Shown here: positions 48,351 to 64,000 of the stretch, in pieces
Layout: each line of letters starts with the position of its first letter
Position numbering within the stretch: position 1 is the first letter of the stretch
DNA from: Mya arenaria
Lineage: Eukaryota > Mollusca > Bivalvia > Myida > Myidae
Reading direction: 5' to 3'
DNA length: 64,000 nt
NCBI RefSeq assembly: GCF_026914265.1
Contig: NC_069124.1
Coordinates: 15,273,088 to 15,337,087 of the forward strand
Made by a program: the position numbers and the translations under genes
Notes under the pieces: model-generated
What the model saw: only the letters and a program-made list of their open reading frames with translations
What the model was told of the DNA's origin: nothing
Database searches by the model: none

Positions 48351-49910
48351 TCACCCTCGTGGGACTAAACGCACTCACCGCCGATATCGGGTTGTGTACT
48401 CATGCAGACAGGCTGTTGTGGTCTTGTTACTGTGCTAAATAGTTAATAATTAGGATTTCAGTAGGGACTACGATATCTTTATCAGAATGTATTTTCTGTC
48501 AATGATTTTACAGATAAATAATCCGCAACCAATATCCTTCAAACGAAAAAACAGGTTTGGGGTCACCATGCAAAAAAAGAATCTTTGTCATTATCTAAAT
48601 GAATCGGCGTAATGAGTATGAGCATAATACCAATGATAACCCACACTTTTTTAAAACATGTTGACCTTCATATTATATACCTTTATTATACCCACAACCC
48701 TCATCATTGAAAATGTCCACTCACAATTATGCGCCCCTATACATATTAAAAAAATCGATTTGTTGGTGCCGAACCTTTTGAACAGTTAATTATTTGTAAC
48801 CAAATACAACAATTTTCAGTAGTTTCTCATTATTTTGTTCTAAACGAAAACGAGTTAAAAAGGAGAAGGGGTTGTTAACCATACGAATGGTTAAGGCTTC
48901 CTGAAACTCTCCGTTTTGTGCCTATAATGATATATATTATTTCCACTTTTTCTAGTATTTGTATCAATGATTGGTTGGGGGAGATTTTGTTAATCTGCAA
49001 AAGTGTATGAGCGTGTGTAGAGACATTTGCATGAAAAATTCAAACAAAAGAGTTTGATTCTACATCTATGTCAGAAAATTAAACATGCATCTGTCACGAG
49101 AGAATTTGTGTGATGTTTGATTACTAAACGATTAAAGAAGGACTAATTTTGTTTGATGAAATTGAAAAATCACTATTATTCAAGCGTGCTATTACGCATT
49201 TTATACTGGATGAGCTCAATCAATATGTCCGTAGGTGACGTAACTGTAGTGCACCTTTATGTTATACATTTGACTCGAATAATACGAAACAAAATTCAAC
49301 AGACATCCCGCCTACTTTTTAGTTTATAAATCAGCCATGTTTGTAGTTGATAGGTGTCATGGTGTCGGCCAGCACCAGCAGCATCCATTTTAGGTATTTA
49401 AAAACTTGGGAGGAAAAGTGTGCCCGGTATGTGCCTGAAACCCATGACCACCATTACACCAGCAAGGTGCCTCGACCAACCAAGCATCAACCGGCCGGTC
49501 CTAACCCGTATCCAAACACACTACAATGTCCATATATATTTAGTTAAAATATCCCTCACAAGACACAATGTTTGTTTGCGGGAGGGGGCACCCCGACCGA
49601 ACCTTCGCCGTAAAACTTTTATGTATATTTCACTCGCTCAGGATCAGTGTTGCTCGGCAGGAAAGGAAACCCTGCCAAACAATGTTCAGTTGTTTATTTA
49701 TTGGTTGACTATGTGTTTGAGTCAATCTCCCACAAACATTGTCACTTCCTCAGTCAAAGTGAGTTTTAAATAAGATTAGAACATCATAAATATCATGCCC
49801 ATCTCAACTGTCAAACTGACATTATAGATAACAACATATTCATATAGCACCTTTTCCGTGACTAACTCTGCTAAGTGTTGACAAAGGTCGAAATTATATC
49901 TGTAATCAAG
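48351..49910. other. intergenic, no gene recognised
   Basis: The segment 49347-49640 has higher GC and a frame reading MVSASTSSIHFRYLKTWEEK, but without splice support or a recognised domain. It could be part of a dispersed repeat. Confidence 0.4.
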
Positions 49911-52563
49911 GACGAATGCATACTAAATAATGTCCGAAATGTATTCCAAAATCCATCAATGCCTGCCAGAGAAACCGAAATACTCACCATCGTGCGTATG
50001 CATATTTTTAATGAAAAATTGAATACAAAGTATTTTTCTCCCAAAACATAAAGGGTTATAATTTGTCTGTGCATTATTTGCCCACACTGTTCGTTTTATT
50101 TGTTAATAAGTAGCCTTTAAAATATGTTGATAATTACTTGAAAACTATATTTTGCATCTATTTTTCTTGTTTTTCCATGTTGATATTTTTACGAAAATAG
50201 TACTTAATTAACGATGACAAAACTATCGAATTCAGTTTCACCACGTCCTGATGATATTTTGGTATTTTTATACTCAAAGTGGTTGAACTTTCAAAAGAAA
50301 GTAAGGCTTATTGTAAACGCGTAAACGCGTATACATATAGCCTTAAACGCGTATACATATAGCCTTAATAAGGGTCGGCTGATCCTGTAAAATATTTTCT
50401 AGGGACAACATTAACGCAAGAAATGTCATATTTGATACAAACATTGGATTTCGACACTGCACTTTCGACATATCTGAACGACAGAGTCCCTTGGATTGAC
50501 GGGGAGCATAAACACGTTCCAACATTTCGAAGTATGTTTCCCTAGTATTTATTGCATTATGTAATCAAATAAATCATCATCTATGTGATCTCTGGTAAAC
50601 TACTAACACTAGATACTATACCTTTCCGTATACATATCACCACGATGTTGTTTATTCATACTGGATGTTATGATTGTCGTTTTTGTTGCCGTATTTTTTG
50701 TTCACAACTTCATTGTCTTTTCAATCATTTCAATTTTGCATGAATCTTTTGACACGTGTATATGTTTATTTATTTAGAAAATGTTCATTTAAACACGTTG
50801 TAGGTGTTGATGCCGTTGAAGAGCCAAAACGACCACATTGGCAAAGGTATTATTTTTTCTTTAGCTGCATTTTAAATAGTTGCTTAATTATAATCGTTGA
50901 TGTTATGAACGTTCATCCAATCGGCAATGTGTTTTGGTATCACATATCCCTTTGCAGCAAAATAATGTTGGATTCGTCGCTTTAACATTTAATTGCTGTG
51001 CAAAATAATCAAAGTCTCATTCATATCAAATATCACGGAAATCAGAGAGACAAGCTCACTCTATATTTTGGTTGCTAGACTTGTCTATATAGTTAAAATA
51101 GCATTACATTATATAATTTATACAACATGCCGACACGCAATCCTACATTTCCAGTTCTGTACGGTTCGTGGGCTGATCATGTTCTTGGTTATTGGAAGAA
51201 GCGTGATTGTGGAAACATTCTGTTCACTAAATACGAGGAAACCGTAAATGTAACTAAATTCTTTGTATCTTTTGTATTGTATGACCTAAAAACAAATTTA
51301 TTAGATAAAACAGCCATTGTGTAAACAGAAACTTTTGAACATGCAAGGTGAAAATTTTGATAAATGATATTTGGACTCACAAATTGAAATTATACAAATG
51401 AATCTGATAGACCTATGTAACAAAAGTCGCCCATTGACGAGTATTCATTCCAATATGTTTGATCATCGCACACTTATTGGTGATCCTTTAGAATTAGCAT
51501 ATTTTTGCATATTATATTTAAGTTCAATGTGTAAAAGGGACTCGTTTCCCTTTCACACGGTCAGACATCTAATAGAAAATCGTGCGAAAATTGAACAAAA
51601 TGCTAACAAGGATAAAAAAATCCGCAAAAAATCAAACTCTAATGTTTATAATTATTAAATGTGCGGAAAATGCCTTATCCTTATCTTGCGGTAAAGCGTT
51701 TGTCACAAATTTAACAAGGAGCTATTTAAGTCATCGGATTTAGAAAAAGAAATCGGCATTAATGAATATCTGCAAGGCGCATTTGTCGTGTTTGTTCGTT
51801 AATATAAATGAAATAGCTATGGTTAAAAAATCATTGACAACAATAACATCAAATAAGTGAGTGTGTCCATTCAAACAAAAACATAAAGACCAAAATGTCA
51901 ATAATAAAACACTTTGTTATAGTACTTGAACATTTAGGAAAACACTGCATTAATGGGGTTGTATATTTCACTGTAGGATTCTCTCGGAAAATGGCGACAC
52001 AAAGATCAGAATATTTGGTCGATGTCGTTTTTCCAAGGGCTTGTTAATTTAGTAAATGCATGCTTTATACGGCTTGTATTTTACATTTTGATACCTTCTA
52101 TTTCAGGATTTGTATAAGGCAGTGCAAAATATTGCAGGCTTTGTAGGCAAGTCCCTAACGAAAGATGATGTCACAATGATCAGTGAGCACTGTCACATAA
52201 GCCAAATGAGGCAAAACCCGACGACAAATTGTGAATATATCTCCAAGTACATGCACACAAGGGACGGCGTTGGAAAATTCATCAACAAACGACTCACATT
52301 GTTTAAACGTAATACGAATCAAATTTACATAACGAGTAAGGACATTATTATTGCTTAATTAATAACACTTTGTGGTTTATGTTAATTTTTACTCTGTATC
52401 AGTATAGGTTTTTCTTTTAACTAAAGTTATAACTTAAAAGTTTATAATATATACAGGCCAGCTGGGGATCTGGCGAGACATTCTTTCACCGGAAATGAGT
52501 GGCAAGCTGGACGTGTTGATTAAAAGATTGGACGGATCTGGACTCTCATTTGATTTTTGTTAA
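49911..52563 (+). CDS. cytosolic sulfotransferase-like gene, degenerate
   Basis: Exon pieces with matching phases: 49911-49995 (VRNVFQNPSMPARETEILTI), 50403-50531 (TTLTQEMSYLIQTLDFDTAL, NDRVPW), 50804-50846 (VDAVEEPKRPHWQ), 51155-51249 (YGSWADHVLGYWKKRDCGNI, LFTKYEE), 52107-52309 (NIAGFVGKSLTKDDVTMISE, HCHISQMRQNP) and 52457-52563 (QLGIWRDILSPEMSGKLD, to TAA). The order and motifs follow the SULT fold that transfers sulfate from PAPS to small alcohols or amines. Two key parts are not seen: the TYPKSGT loop that binds PAPS reads IVRTT across a junction, and the strand with the RNPKD-type motif between 50847 and 51154 is not clear. The usual GDWKN reads GIWRD. Either a pseudogene or a strongly altered member. 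The first exon may lie upstream. Confidence 0.6.
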
Positions 52564-54163
<1,600 letters not shown>

Positions 54164-54349
54164 ATATATTAAAGGCTCATCAAGTGTTGTTTGATGTTAT
54201 CAAATAAGAAACGATTATGCAACTTTTAAAAAGTGTAAAAGTCAAAATCAATCCAAGCAGAATTCGAAGCCCGGTGCGTTAGGTTTACATTCGTTGACCA
54301 TATTTCATCACATTATGGTAGACTGAATTTTGGTTATATTGAAACACTT

Positions 54350-54862
54350 TCAATAACATATATTTACACTACAACTTCCATTCCTTAGATGATGTGCAAA
54401 TGCGAATACTTTCCGATAAACGGAACATCTTCGGACATGTTCGGATCGTATAGCAATATACATGTAGATCGAATGAAAATTATCTTGTTACTGTTTGTAT
54501 TGTGTCAACAGGCCCTGAAAAACTTCAATCAGCATTTAAGAACGTGTTTATCTATGAAATGTTAATGTTTTTTGTCCAAATTGTTTCAATTGTACGTTTG
54601 AAGTGATTTCAAGTGGTTTGTCTTTTCCCGTGTGTTTTTTTAATTAAATTTGATAAACAGTTTCCGGTTACGGTCTTGTGGTTCTATTTACAGAATGGGT
54701 AAGAAAGAATTAAAGTTAGATTTTCTAAAATGATACGACGTATTTCTAACCTTTCGTGAATGAAACAATAAACTATTGTTTCTTCGGACTCCACAATTTT
54801 TTGTCAGCCCAACTGCATTCTTATCCCGATAACAACATCATCACCACAACTTGTTCCTTAAA
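54350..54862. repeat. second copy of the SRCR-intron-8 repeat
   Basis: Aligns with 12375-12976 in the same orientation, starting at 'ATTTACAC.*CAACTTCC' and ending 'GTTCCTTAAATAAG'. It lacks the left hairpin arm present in the other copy and is more diverged. Dispersed copies support a mobile repeat, not intron homology alone. Confidence 0.7.
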
Positions 54863-57800
54863 TAAGAAAATTGAATAAGGTAATAAAACAACAACAGTTA
54901 ATATTTTAAATAGCTGGAAACGTTTTTCTTATGTTGGAAAATACTTGTGTACAGATATAAGTGATTTCATAGGATAAATATTTTAAAAAACGATTTTATT
55001 GATAACTTAATAATTACGTAGGCCATTTATGACAAAACCAACGAATTAATCATTTTCATACAGTTGGATACTTGATGATTATATGAATACACGCATACAC
55101 GCTGTTCTAAATTTTGTTATAGGCATAGGTATTAATACATGAAGTTTCAACTTGATATCATAATAATATTAATTCGATAAAACGAAAAACAGCATCCTCG
55201 ACAGGCAATGAAAAATGTCCATTCCTATTTTCCCGTATTTGGCGATTTCAGTAACCAATCAAAACGGCTGCAACTCGTATTAGCCTAATTTTGCGAGTTC
55301 TGGCATATATTTTCGTCAATTGTAATGTGTAGATACTATGAGTATTCCTTTATCTTGTCCAATACGTAATACTTAATTAATAATAGTTAAACACAATTTG
55401 GTCTGTAAAATAAAAAGCATTATATAAACAAAATATTGCTCACAAAAAGCATACACATTTTTAACGAAACAAACATAAACGATTTAAAAGGTTTAATGGG
55501 GACCAGTCGACATATTACGATAGTGATTAATGAAATACGTCGGCACACTTATTTGACTAAGAATGAAGTTAAACTGAACGTGGCATTTATTATAACATTC
55601 ATATTAAAAACTTAAGCATAAGTTTTATTTATAGCAAATGATAGATAAGTTGCACTTTTATTCAATACGTTATCACAAGAAATTAAGTTGTTAAATTCTG
55701 TCAAATTCTGTACAAAGGACATACTTACAAAAAGTGATATTCAATTTCTTCACCATCGGCATTACATTTATAGCATCTTATTGTTCTTAATTTCTATATA
55801 TTCCTTTTTCAACAGTGTGGTTGTGTGCCGAACATCTGAATCTAGTAAGTTAATAACATTAAAATACTCATAATGATAGTCTTTACATTTAACATCGGAT
55901 GCAAAATAAATCATCATTCAATTGAAAACTTTTTTATAAAACTAACATAACATTGTAGTGTTTCTGAATATCAAACATTTGTAAACCATCGTTGTAGGTA
56001 ACTAAGTAGCAAATAATCATCTAACAACAGCTTCAATCTGTAAATTTGTTACATTTCCAATTGTAAATACATAACCAAATTCAAGCGCATCCTCCCTCAA
56101 ATTAATTATTCGCGTGTTCATATACTCGTAATGAATAGATTTAATATTAAATGACCTATACATCAGCGAGTCAGGAAACCGTTTGACTTTACACCAGTAC
56201 TAAATAATTCGTATTTTCATGGATATACTTAATGGGATTCTTGCCAATTCACAATAAACGGCAGCATTGCATGATGGCTTTCTTACACATTAAATTTGTT
56301 TTCAAGAATTTTAGTTGTACCCTCTCGCGATATCCTGGACTTTATGGTAACGCCATACCTCAACACCATTATAAAGTTTAGAGGTTATTTTCATAGCATC
56401 AACTAGGTTAAGTTTATCACTTACATCTAAAGGCCTTACAGCAAAAAATAAATTCGATGAGAACAAAGCACTCAGTGCCTGCTCTGATAACTAATTAAGG
56501 GCTTGCAAAAAAGTTTTATTTTGTGATAGAGTATTATCTGCATACAACGAAACAATAGTAGAATTTGTTAGTAAATAGTGATTAAGTTAATTTAACATAA
56601 TATTAGAATCTCTTCCATATCATTTATAATACGAAAACAGATGTAACTATGTTGAAAGCTGTTCACCTTCTTTGACACCATTATAACTGTCGAGTTAATC
56701 AAAATATTGCGATTTTACACGTACTGATCAGGTCATTTGGTATTGATAAATCTTTTTAATCTTTGATACAAATTGTGTAGAAGCACCTAATTGTTATGAT
56801 TGTATCATATACCATTTTTAAATACAATATTGCATACCTTATGAAAGTTCCTGAATGCACAGTACAACTTCTTTTAGCATTGTGTACCCTCTACATAACA
56901 TATTGATAATCTGCTTGAAGATTAACATCATTCTTCAACTAACCATATCCATCAGTATAGGACATACGTAAGAAAATATACTTGTATGGGTTATATCGTG
57001 ATACTTGTTAACATCATTGAGATAGTCATTAAAAGTCAATCATTCCTTTTATCCAACTGTGTTGCTATACACAAGGAAGAGAAATATATACGAAGTTTAA
57101 CACAATTACATTCACTTTACATTCCAGGCGTTAAATAATCAACTACACCGCTTTAACATCTTTCAATAAACGTGTAGCTTTTACACCTTATTCTAACTTC
57201 AAACACATTGTCTAACTGATTTATATTAACGTTTTCATTCTTTTGAAAGTGATCAATATATTTCTTGGGAATAAATTGTCTTAAAAAATAGTTTTTAAAT
57301 GATTTAAAAAAAATCATCTTTTATGCTTTTCGAAATATTTGAGTTTCATCGTTGAAATAACAAAAGTGAAAATATCAAATTGATATTTTACTGCAGACGA
57401 GTGAAAATATTAACCTTTAGACCTACTTTTAAAAGTCATTGTAGCTACTTCCCTTTTAAATAAAATAAACACATTACCTTTGCTCATCTTTAGACATTTT
57501 ATTGAACTTTGAAGCTGAATCTTCAAATATTTGCTTCCGAAAAATTATATTACGGACGAAAACAACAGCTCGAACATAAATTCAATATTATTATATTATA
57601 TTAATATTTATGATATAATAATATATTATGATATTATATCAATTATGTTTATAAAAACAGAGTTTCTGGTTCATCTGTGTTGAAAAGAAAGGTACCTAAT
57701 TTAGATGAGAGCTTCAAAAGGAAAATTGCACAAATATAAGTATTGTTTATGAATGTGAACTCACATTCCTAAGCTCGTCAAACACAACTGTTTTCACTTA

Positions 57801-60800
57801 TCAGGTTTACTGAATCTAGTGGGGGCATTCAAGAACACGAGAAAAGGAATAAAAGGAAACCAGATATATCGTATTGTACATCCATGCAGTCAGATATCAT
57901 TTGTTAAATACACATTACATTATTGATATATATTAAAATGTGTTTTTGATGAAAAGAACGTAGAGAATTATTCATAACAACTCCAGATTAGTGTCGTTTG
58001 GTCTTGTCGTTAATGATACATGTTTGCATACTTGTATGCTGATAATGTTCACTTATTCTATAAAATATATAATTATTAAGATCATTTTCATTTGTAGGAC
58101 AATGCTACTCTCAATGAAGCACTATTCATTTTTATTACTACCAAACAGGCATTTCAGGGTTGACATAAAGCTGTCCAGCACATTTTAAAAGAAATCTTTG
58201 CTCCAGACTTTGATCCGGATGATCACAACTTCCAGCCGCAAGAATGGCCTGATATTATCATCATGGGAGTGACAGACTTTAACTTTGTATAAACAAATAT
58301 TATCAAGAACCTGCCTTATCCGTCGATGATTTTTCATATTTTTAGTTTTGGTTTTTAATACAGTATTTTCCACAGTAAAGTAAGAAAATAAGTAAGGATA
58401 ATATCGCCATTCTTTGGAACTAACATTTGATTGTAAAGTGACCATGAAATCCTTGAGATAAGTGGCCAAGTATTGTGTACGGAATTGATAGAACTGCCAT
58501 TGACCAACCACTATTTGTAGTCAGGAAGATGGGGCAATTAAGAACACGACGGACAGGTAGAAGAGAAAGACGAAAATGAGAGACTCCCAGTCGTATCAAG
58601 ACTAAGCAATGTAGAAGACAAAAATGAAGAGGTGTTAATTATCCCCAATGGTGCCTGAAACACTGCTTGAAATGTATCCACAGAAACAGTGTACCAGATA
58701 TGGAAAGCACATCGAAAGGAAAATCAAGACAATTGGAAGTTTTATAATTATACCATAGAATGTATTTTCAAATGTTAATAGGAAGTATTTACCAGAATCA
58801 ATAGACAAGAATTGCTAATGTCGTTCGACTGATAAATTGGTAAATGCTTACTAATTCACTTCAACCAGGTAGATGTTATATTATGTTTATAACATCCCTT
58901 TCAATATCTATTAACTGTTTTTGTGCAAAACACAAATAAGTTAATTGGATGGTGCATATTCAGGTACAGCACACACTGAAATGCGTAAGCCATACCTCTG
59001 CTGTGTGTTCAAACGACCAAATGTAAACACTGTTTAAACAGCTAACTTACTAGGTTATTATCATAAATGATGATAAATTGAATTATATAGATGATTCCTT
59101 TTAGAAAATAATGCCATGCAATAAGACAAAATATAATTTTAAACACTATATAAAGTATAGACAGCATTTTACTGTAAAAAGTTACAATTTTTATTATGAA
59201 CTGTTTTTAATTCAAATCAGACATAATTTTTCTTCATAATAATGCAATAATTAGTTGTTTTTATTTGCCAGTACGTTAATTATTTAAGTTAAATTATAAA
59301 GCAATGTTATTAAGAAATATATATTTTGTATTCCTAGATAATAATTATATGGAGATACTTCATGGTAGATCTTTATTACAACTAACAAATAAAACTACGT
59401 ACGCCTATTTTCGACGGAAGACACTTTGTATTATGTTTTTGTAAAAATGAACAATTTTACGGTAAGTTTGTCGTTAGCGTTTACCCAGTGCCATTAAACC
59501 GGGTTTATGTTCAAACTTTTTGCTACTGAGCTTGTTTCTTCAGCTTTTTGCATAAATATTGTCCCTTCGTAGTCATTTCATCATGAAATGTCTTGTCCGT
59601 GTTAATCCTAAGTCCCTTGCATCTTATTTTTATTTTTACATGATATCTCACAGTGAATTTGCGAAACAACCCTAAACCGATTGCTCGTGGCTTCTTCCTA
59701 CGAGTTTTTAATAGTTATAAAAACTTTTTCTTATGATTGAATAAACAAAATTGCACACCATGGAATTAATTCATGATTTAATAATATAAACATACGTTAT
59801 GTAGATATCTGCCTTTATCAAATTGGGTTACAGTGTCATTTTCAAAAGTCATCGACATGATTGTAGTTTCACGTTACATACTATAACTACAAATATTATA
59901 AATAAGTCATTATAACATGGGAGGTACAGTGTCCTTTCGTCAACAAGTATATTGTAAGGTCATGTATTCAAAAGTGATGTCATTGAAAGTTTAGAGAAAC
60001 AAAAAATGAACGAGCATATTTTCTTCATTTTTATATATTCTTCATAATGTAAGATACTATCTTATAATAAAAGATGTGTTGTATTTTGATAAATTTCTCA
60101 TTTGAAAACGTTTTAAAAAACAAATAGATGAAGAATCTATACTTTATATACATTATATAACCAAATAACCTATTTGCATGACCAAGTTGACAGTTTTAGA
60201 GCTAAGCAACATTGAATCCTTGTTTGGTTTAAACACTGAAACCTTCCAGCCTAATATAAAACATTCTTGATTTAATAATGAATTTGAAATTTCAAAGCGT
60301 GAATTGAGATTTGGAAAAACAATGTACACAAAACATTATACTGATGAATTCCGTACATTGTAGAATATGAAACATAAAAATGATTGATGCATAACGCGTT
60401 AAAGTAAGAAGCAGGCCAATTTCCAATACAAGTGTGAAAAACATAATGTGTCCAAAACATTTTTAAAACCTTTTTGAAGGCGAAACATTTCCTAAGATAG
60501 TATTGATATCTCCTAAAATAAGGAAATCGTTGAAATAGATATAGATTTTATATTTAACTATATTAGATAGAAATCATTACAGTTTAGTGCTTCTACAAAA
60601 CCTGTCATGATGCTTAAATAGATTTCTGAAAAAAGTAAAGCCATGCGTACATCGCAATAGTGAATTTTTTGGAAGTAATATAGGTGTCAAACAAGGTGAA
60701 CAGCGTACACGCCTTTTTATTTTTGTTATCTATCATATTGAAGAGTATCTAAATTATATATAATATTAACGTTGTCCCGACTGAAGAAATCCGACCTTTT

Positions 60801-61642
60801 TCATTTATTTTTCGTTTGCAGGTGATACTGTTTGTTGGTAATATCTGTAAATGTAGGCAAATGCTATGATTTGAGACAAAGGAAATAGAAAAAAAATGTT
60901 GATTTGCACTATGATGGTTATAAATTGGATGTTGTTAAAAACATACCTATCCAGGCTTTACTCTATCACAACATAGAATTATTCGAAAGCACATCAAAGT
61001 TATCGGAGCAGACACGCGTGCTTTGTTCGCTTTGAATAAACCTTTTGATCTTATGCTTGAAGACACAAGACTTAGTGAAAGACTTAACCAAATAGATGCT
61101 TTGATATGTTATGGAAATTCCTACACTATATAAAGGTACTATAAAGCACAGGATACCAAGAGATTCTTTAAACAAATTTTGGACAGTCATCACGCATTGC
61201 TGCCGTTATGGTAATTTGGGAAGATTCCCAAGTTTGTTCAGGAGTATACGAACGATTTAGTACTGGTTTAAAGTCAAACGATAACTTGAGTCTTTTATTT
61301 TATGTCAGTTTATGTAAAACTATTTTTTTGTATCAATGGCAATGCGTTAAGGATATTATTTGCTAGGGCTAGATACTCGGAACAAAATCTTAATATAGAA
61401 GAAGACATAGGAACAAACACCGAGAAGATAAACATGAAATGAATATATTAAATTATGTAAAAAACAAATGTCTCTTTTTATTAGTATGTTCTCATTTTCG
61501 GGAATTACGTACAAATTATTTTTCCAAGTATTCTTTTTACATTTTAATGTCTTGTAATAGCAATAAATATTATGTCATAGCGTTATTTATCAATTGCTAT
61601 ATATATATTATGTATACTTAGCTTTTCGTAATTAACACGGTA
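54863..61642. other. AT-rich intergenic, no gene supported
   Basis: Nearly 7 kb without an exon that I can defend. Noted items: an AT-rich inverted stretch at about 57580-57650, and a region at 58480-58750 whose + strand reads like decayed coding sequence (RKIKTIGSF) but with frequent stops. Poly(A) signals for the - strand SRCR gene should lie just below 61643; a TTTATT at about 61477 is a candidate. Confidence 0.45.
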
Positions 61643-64000
61643 TTAAAGGAAACATTTGACAGCTAAACGTTGTTTTCCTCCCCAACACGAGAGTTCTTTT
61701 TCTATCGCATACATTCGGTTGTAATTTCGTTCTCTCATACAAGACCAGTTGTGACATCCATCTGTTGTAATCGATATCCAATCTTCAGTGAACGTCGACC
61801 AGTCTTCTACAATCCTAAACGTACACTCCGTTATACTGTTTTCGTTTCCGGTACACTCGACCTTGGTTATAAACATATTCAACTTTCCAGGAAATCTTTC
61901 CATTCCGACGACGTCATTATCAGCTTCTGTACCATTTAAAAGCAGGCTGCCGTTTCCATAGCCAAGCTGTTTACATAAAATGGCTGCAAGTTTTTGCCGT
62001 TCTCCAATAACGGAATCGCGTACACATATCGCACCGTTTTTATCATCTACGGTGAACACAACAAGTCCATTACCATTATCTGTTCCATTCACAAGGGAAA
62101 AAACGAAACCTGTATTTAAGAAATAAAACGTTGTTATTATACATTAGAAATTAAAATGAAATAATAAGAGATACTATATGCATACCGATGACTGTCATTG
62201 GTCAGAAAGAGGTATGGATTGCATATATACAAAGAAGACTAAACATACATTCTGAAATTAAAATGAAATACTGGTAGGTTACTGATAGCCAAAACTATAA
62301 ATATTTGCAGATATGTAAAGAACACAGGAAAACAAAATAACCACAATCTATAACCTACTTAACTACAGGTAGCCGTAACAAGCGCAAACCCGCGACCTAA
62401 GAAAAGCTCAATTACACGTAGCCAAAGTAAGCCGTAGCCTAGAATAAGGTTAAGTAAGCTTAGCCGAAGCTTTTAATACTTGTTGCCATGAATACTATTG
62501 AGTAACCTTAGGCTTGAGTAAGATTAAATATAAGTAGCCAAAACAAGCTTTAGCTCCCGTATTGAATAGGAGCTTAGTAACACGCAGCTTAGAATAGTCG
62601 TAAATACTCTAAGCCAGACATGAGTTTTAGTACCCATGACCTAAACGAGGCTTAAGTATCAGAATAAGAAATACGCTTCAGTTCCCCAATTCAAAAATAA
62701 TTTGTTTATGTACCCGTTTGGTTGTAACAGTAAACTGCAGGTATTCTGTTTTCATCGCAAGTCCCAACTGAGCCCCATTTGTCTTTTTCACATTGTCCAA
62801 GATAGTATTCGGTTCCATTGCACGCAATGTTTGCTAACCATGGAACACCTAGAATAACATTTAAAGAAACAAATATAAAACGAGGTTAATCTTCAAATTC
62901 AATATTTGAATTGATACACATGTTTATCACTTTTATACAATGTGGTTATTAGTAATGCACTTCTATCCGGGAGGTTGTTTTCCCTCTCCACGAATCGAAA
63001 TCGCCAATAATCTACGAGGGTCAAATACGATATGCCGAATCGAAACACATTTATCATATACTTTCCTGATAACTTCGTATAATATCATATCACTTAAATG
63101 GCACCTCATTTCATAATAAATATCGTTTTAATGACACACTATTTTGTTTTATGACGTCATTTTAACTTCGCGCAATGATAAGCACATGATGTAGCGCCAG
63201 TAGAGTGAAATAAATTCGTATTGCACTTTAGGGGAATACGGACTAGACAACCGTAGTTTGCGATATGTATTGCGCATGGATATAATACAATCAAACGATT
63301 GTAATATTTAAACATTTAAAATCAAGATACAGTGTTATGTAAACAATATATTATCTCACTGAGTAAAAAAAACTATTGGAACGAAAATCTTTTTGCTTAT
63401 TCTGGGAACTATTTAAAAGTAAGTAGTTCATATACCTAAATGTGGGAGGGTGTTATATTTAGTATTTCTGGAATGGAAATACGCAGATCCACCTTTATAT
63501 CCCTTTTCTCTGCAAATTACTGTTGCTGTTGCATCATCAAAACCATTAGCACAGATAAAGCCCGAATTATCAAAATGTCTTGTGGTAACTTTTCCAGATG
63601 TATGGATCTTTAATTCATAATCTGGCAAATACATGATTAAGGGAAAGCAATCAGAAACAAAAACATTTCGAAAATAACAACAATGCTGTTAATCATTTGA
63701 TCGCTCTCAGAACAAGCGTTTTTTGTTTTGTTTTGTTTTAAAATTTTAATGAACATTTCGATAAAAAGACACTTCTTAAACCTAAATACTTAGTTTTTAG
63801 GACAATTAAACATTCGTACAAAGAACAACGATTCATTATATATAAAACTTTTGAATAATAAAATGTGAATTACAAACAAAACGGTCAAAATTGAACACAC
63901 CTTTATTTTCCGGTTGATTCGAGCAGGCTACAGAGGCGTAATGTCCACTGGTGCAATTGGGAAATAATTTGACATAATCGCATTCGAGTATATCTGACTC
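61643..64000 (-). CDS. SRCR-domain protein, paralogue, 3' part (runs off window)
   Basis: Exons on the - strand: 64000-63901 (partial; ESDILECDYV...YASVACSNQPENK), 63621-63436 (DYELKIHTSGKVTTRHFD), 62848-62714 (GVPWLANIACNGTEYYLGQC), and terminal exon 62109-61643 (VNGTDNGNGLVVFTVDD to KQRLAVKCFL, stop). Complete exon lengths 186, 135 and 467 equal those of the gene at 4736-17592, and all introns are phase 1. It therefore holds SRCR domains equivalent to 6 (end), 7 and 8 of that gene. The intron 62110-62713 shares AAGCTTAGC-rich sequence with the matching intron 16267-17125. The product should be secreted if the unseen 5' end resembles the other gene. The pair is tail to tail, as from an inverted duplication. 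Confidence 0.88.

Noticed and set aside
58185-58511. - strand 108-residue frame
   Set aside because: No recognisable domain, no splice partners, and AT-rich composition like the surrounding non-coding DNA.

Overview
The window is AT-rich animal nuclear DNA, most likely from a bivalve mollusc. The evidence is intron-rich multi-SRCR genes, tRNA-derived SINE heads, a HARBI1-type DNA transposon, a LINE tail and many short tandem repeats. The species is inferred, not proven.

Left flank (1-18.2 kb, + strand): one secreted scavenger-receptor cysteine-rich (SRCR) gene. A signal-peptide exon at 4736-4826 is followed by 14 more coding exons ending at 17592. All the splice phases I traced agree, giving about 944 residues with eight SRCR domains. 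A decayed copy of exons 2-3 lies upstream at 1146-1578. Right flank (61.6-64.0 kb, - strand): the 3' end of a close paralogue, arranged tail to tail with the first gene and with identical lengths for the last three complete exons.

The 44 kb between the paralogues is accessory. At 20.2-23.2 kb and 47.0-48.1 kb there are seven intronless, closely spaced small genes with virus-like traits: RING and other Cys-rich proteins, a Rep-like superfamily-3 helicase piece, a coiled-coil protein, and shared start-site and 3'-end motifs. They look like an integrated large DNA virus or virus-like element of uncertain family. Between the two gene blocks lie long direct repeats, structured repeats and a 1.6 kb tandem array.

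Inside this element, at 28937-43511, sits the most striking object: a 14.6 kb giant palindrome made from a PIF/Harbinger transposon. Its two inverted arms are about 6.2 kb each and the whole is flanked by a 3-bp CAG target duplication. Each arm carries a seven-exon MYB/SANT-like gene and the last exon of the transposase. The 2.2 kb spacer carries two further transposase exons, a truncated LINE and a second, smaller palindrome.

Right of the virus-like block, 49.9-52.6 kb holds a degenerate-looking cytosolic sulfotransferase gene (+). From 52.6 to 61.6 kb I see AT-rich sequence with a long (AT)n tract and a second copy of a repeat also found in an intron of the first SRCR gene, but no convincing gene.
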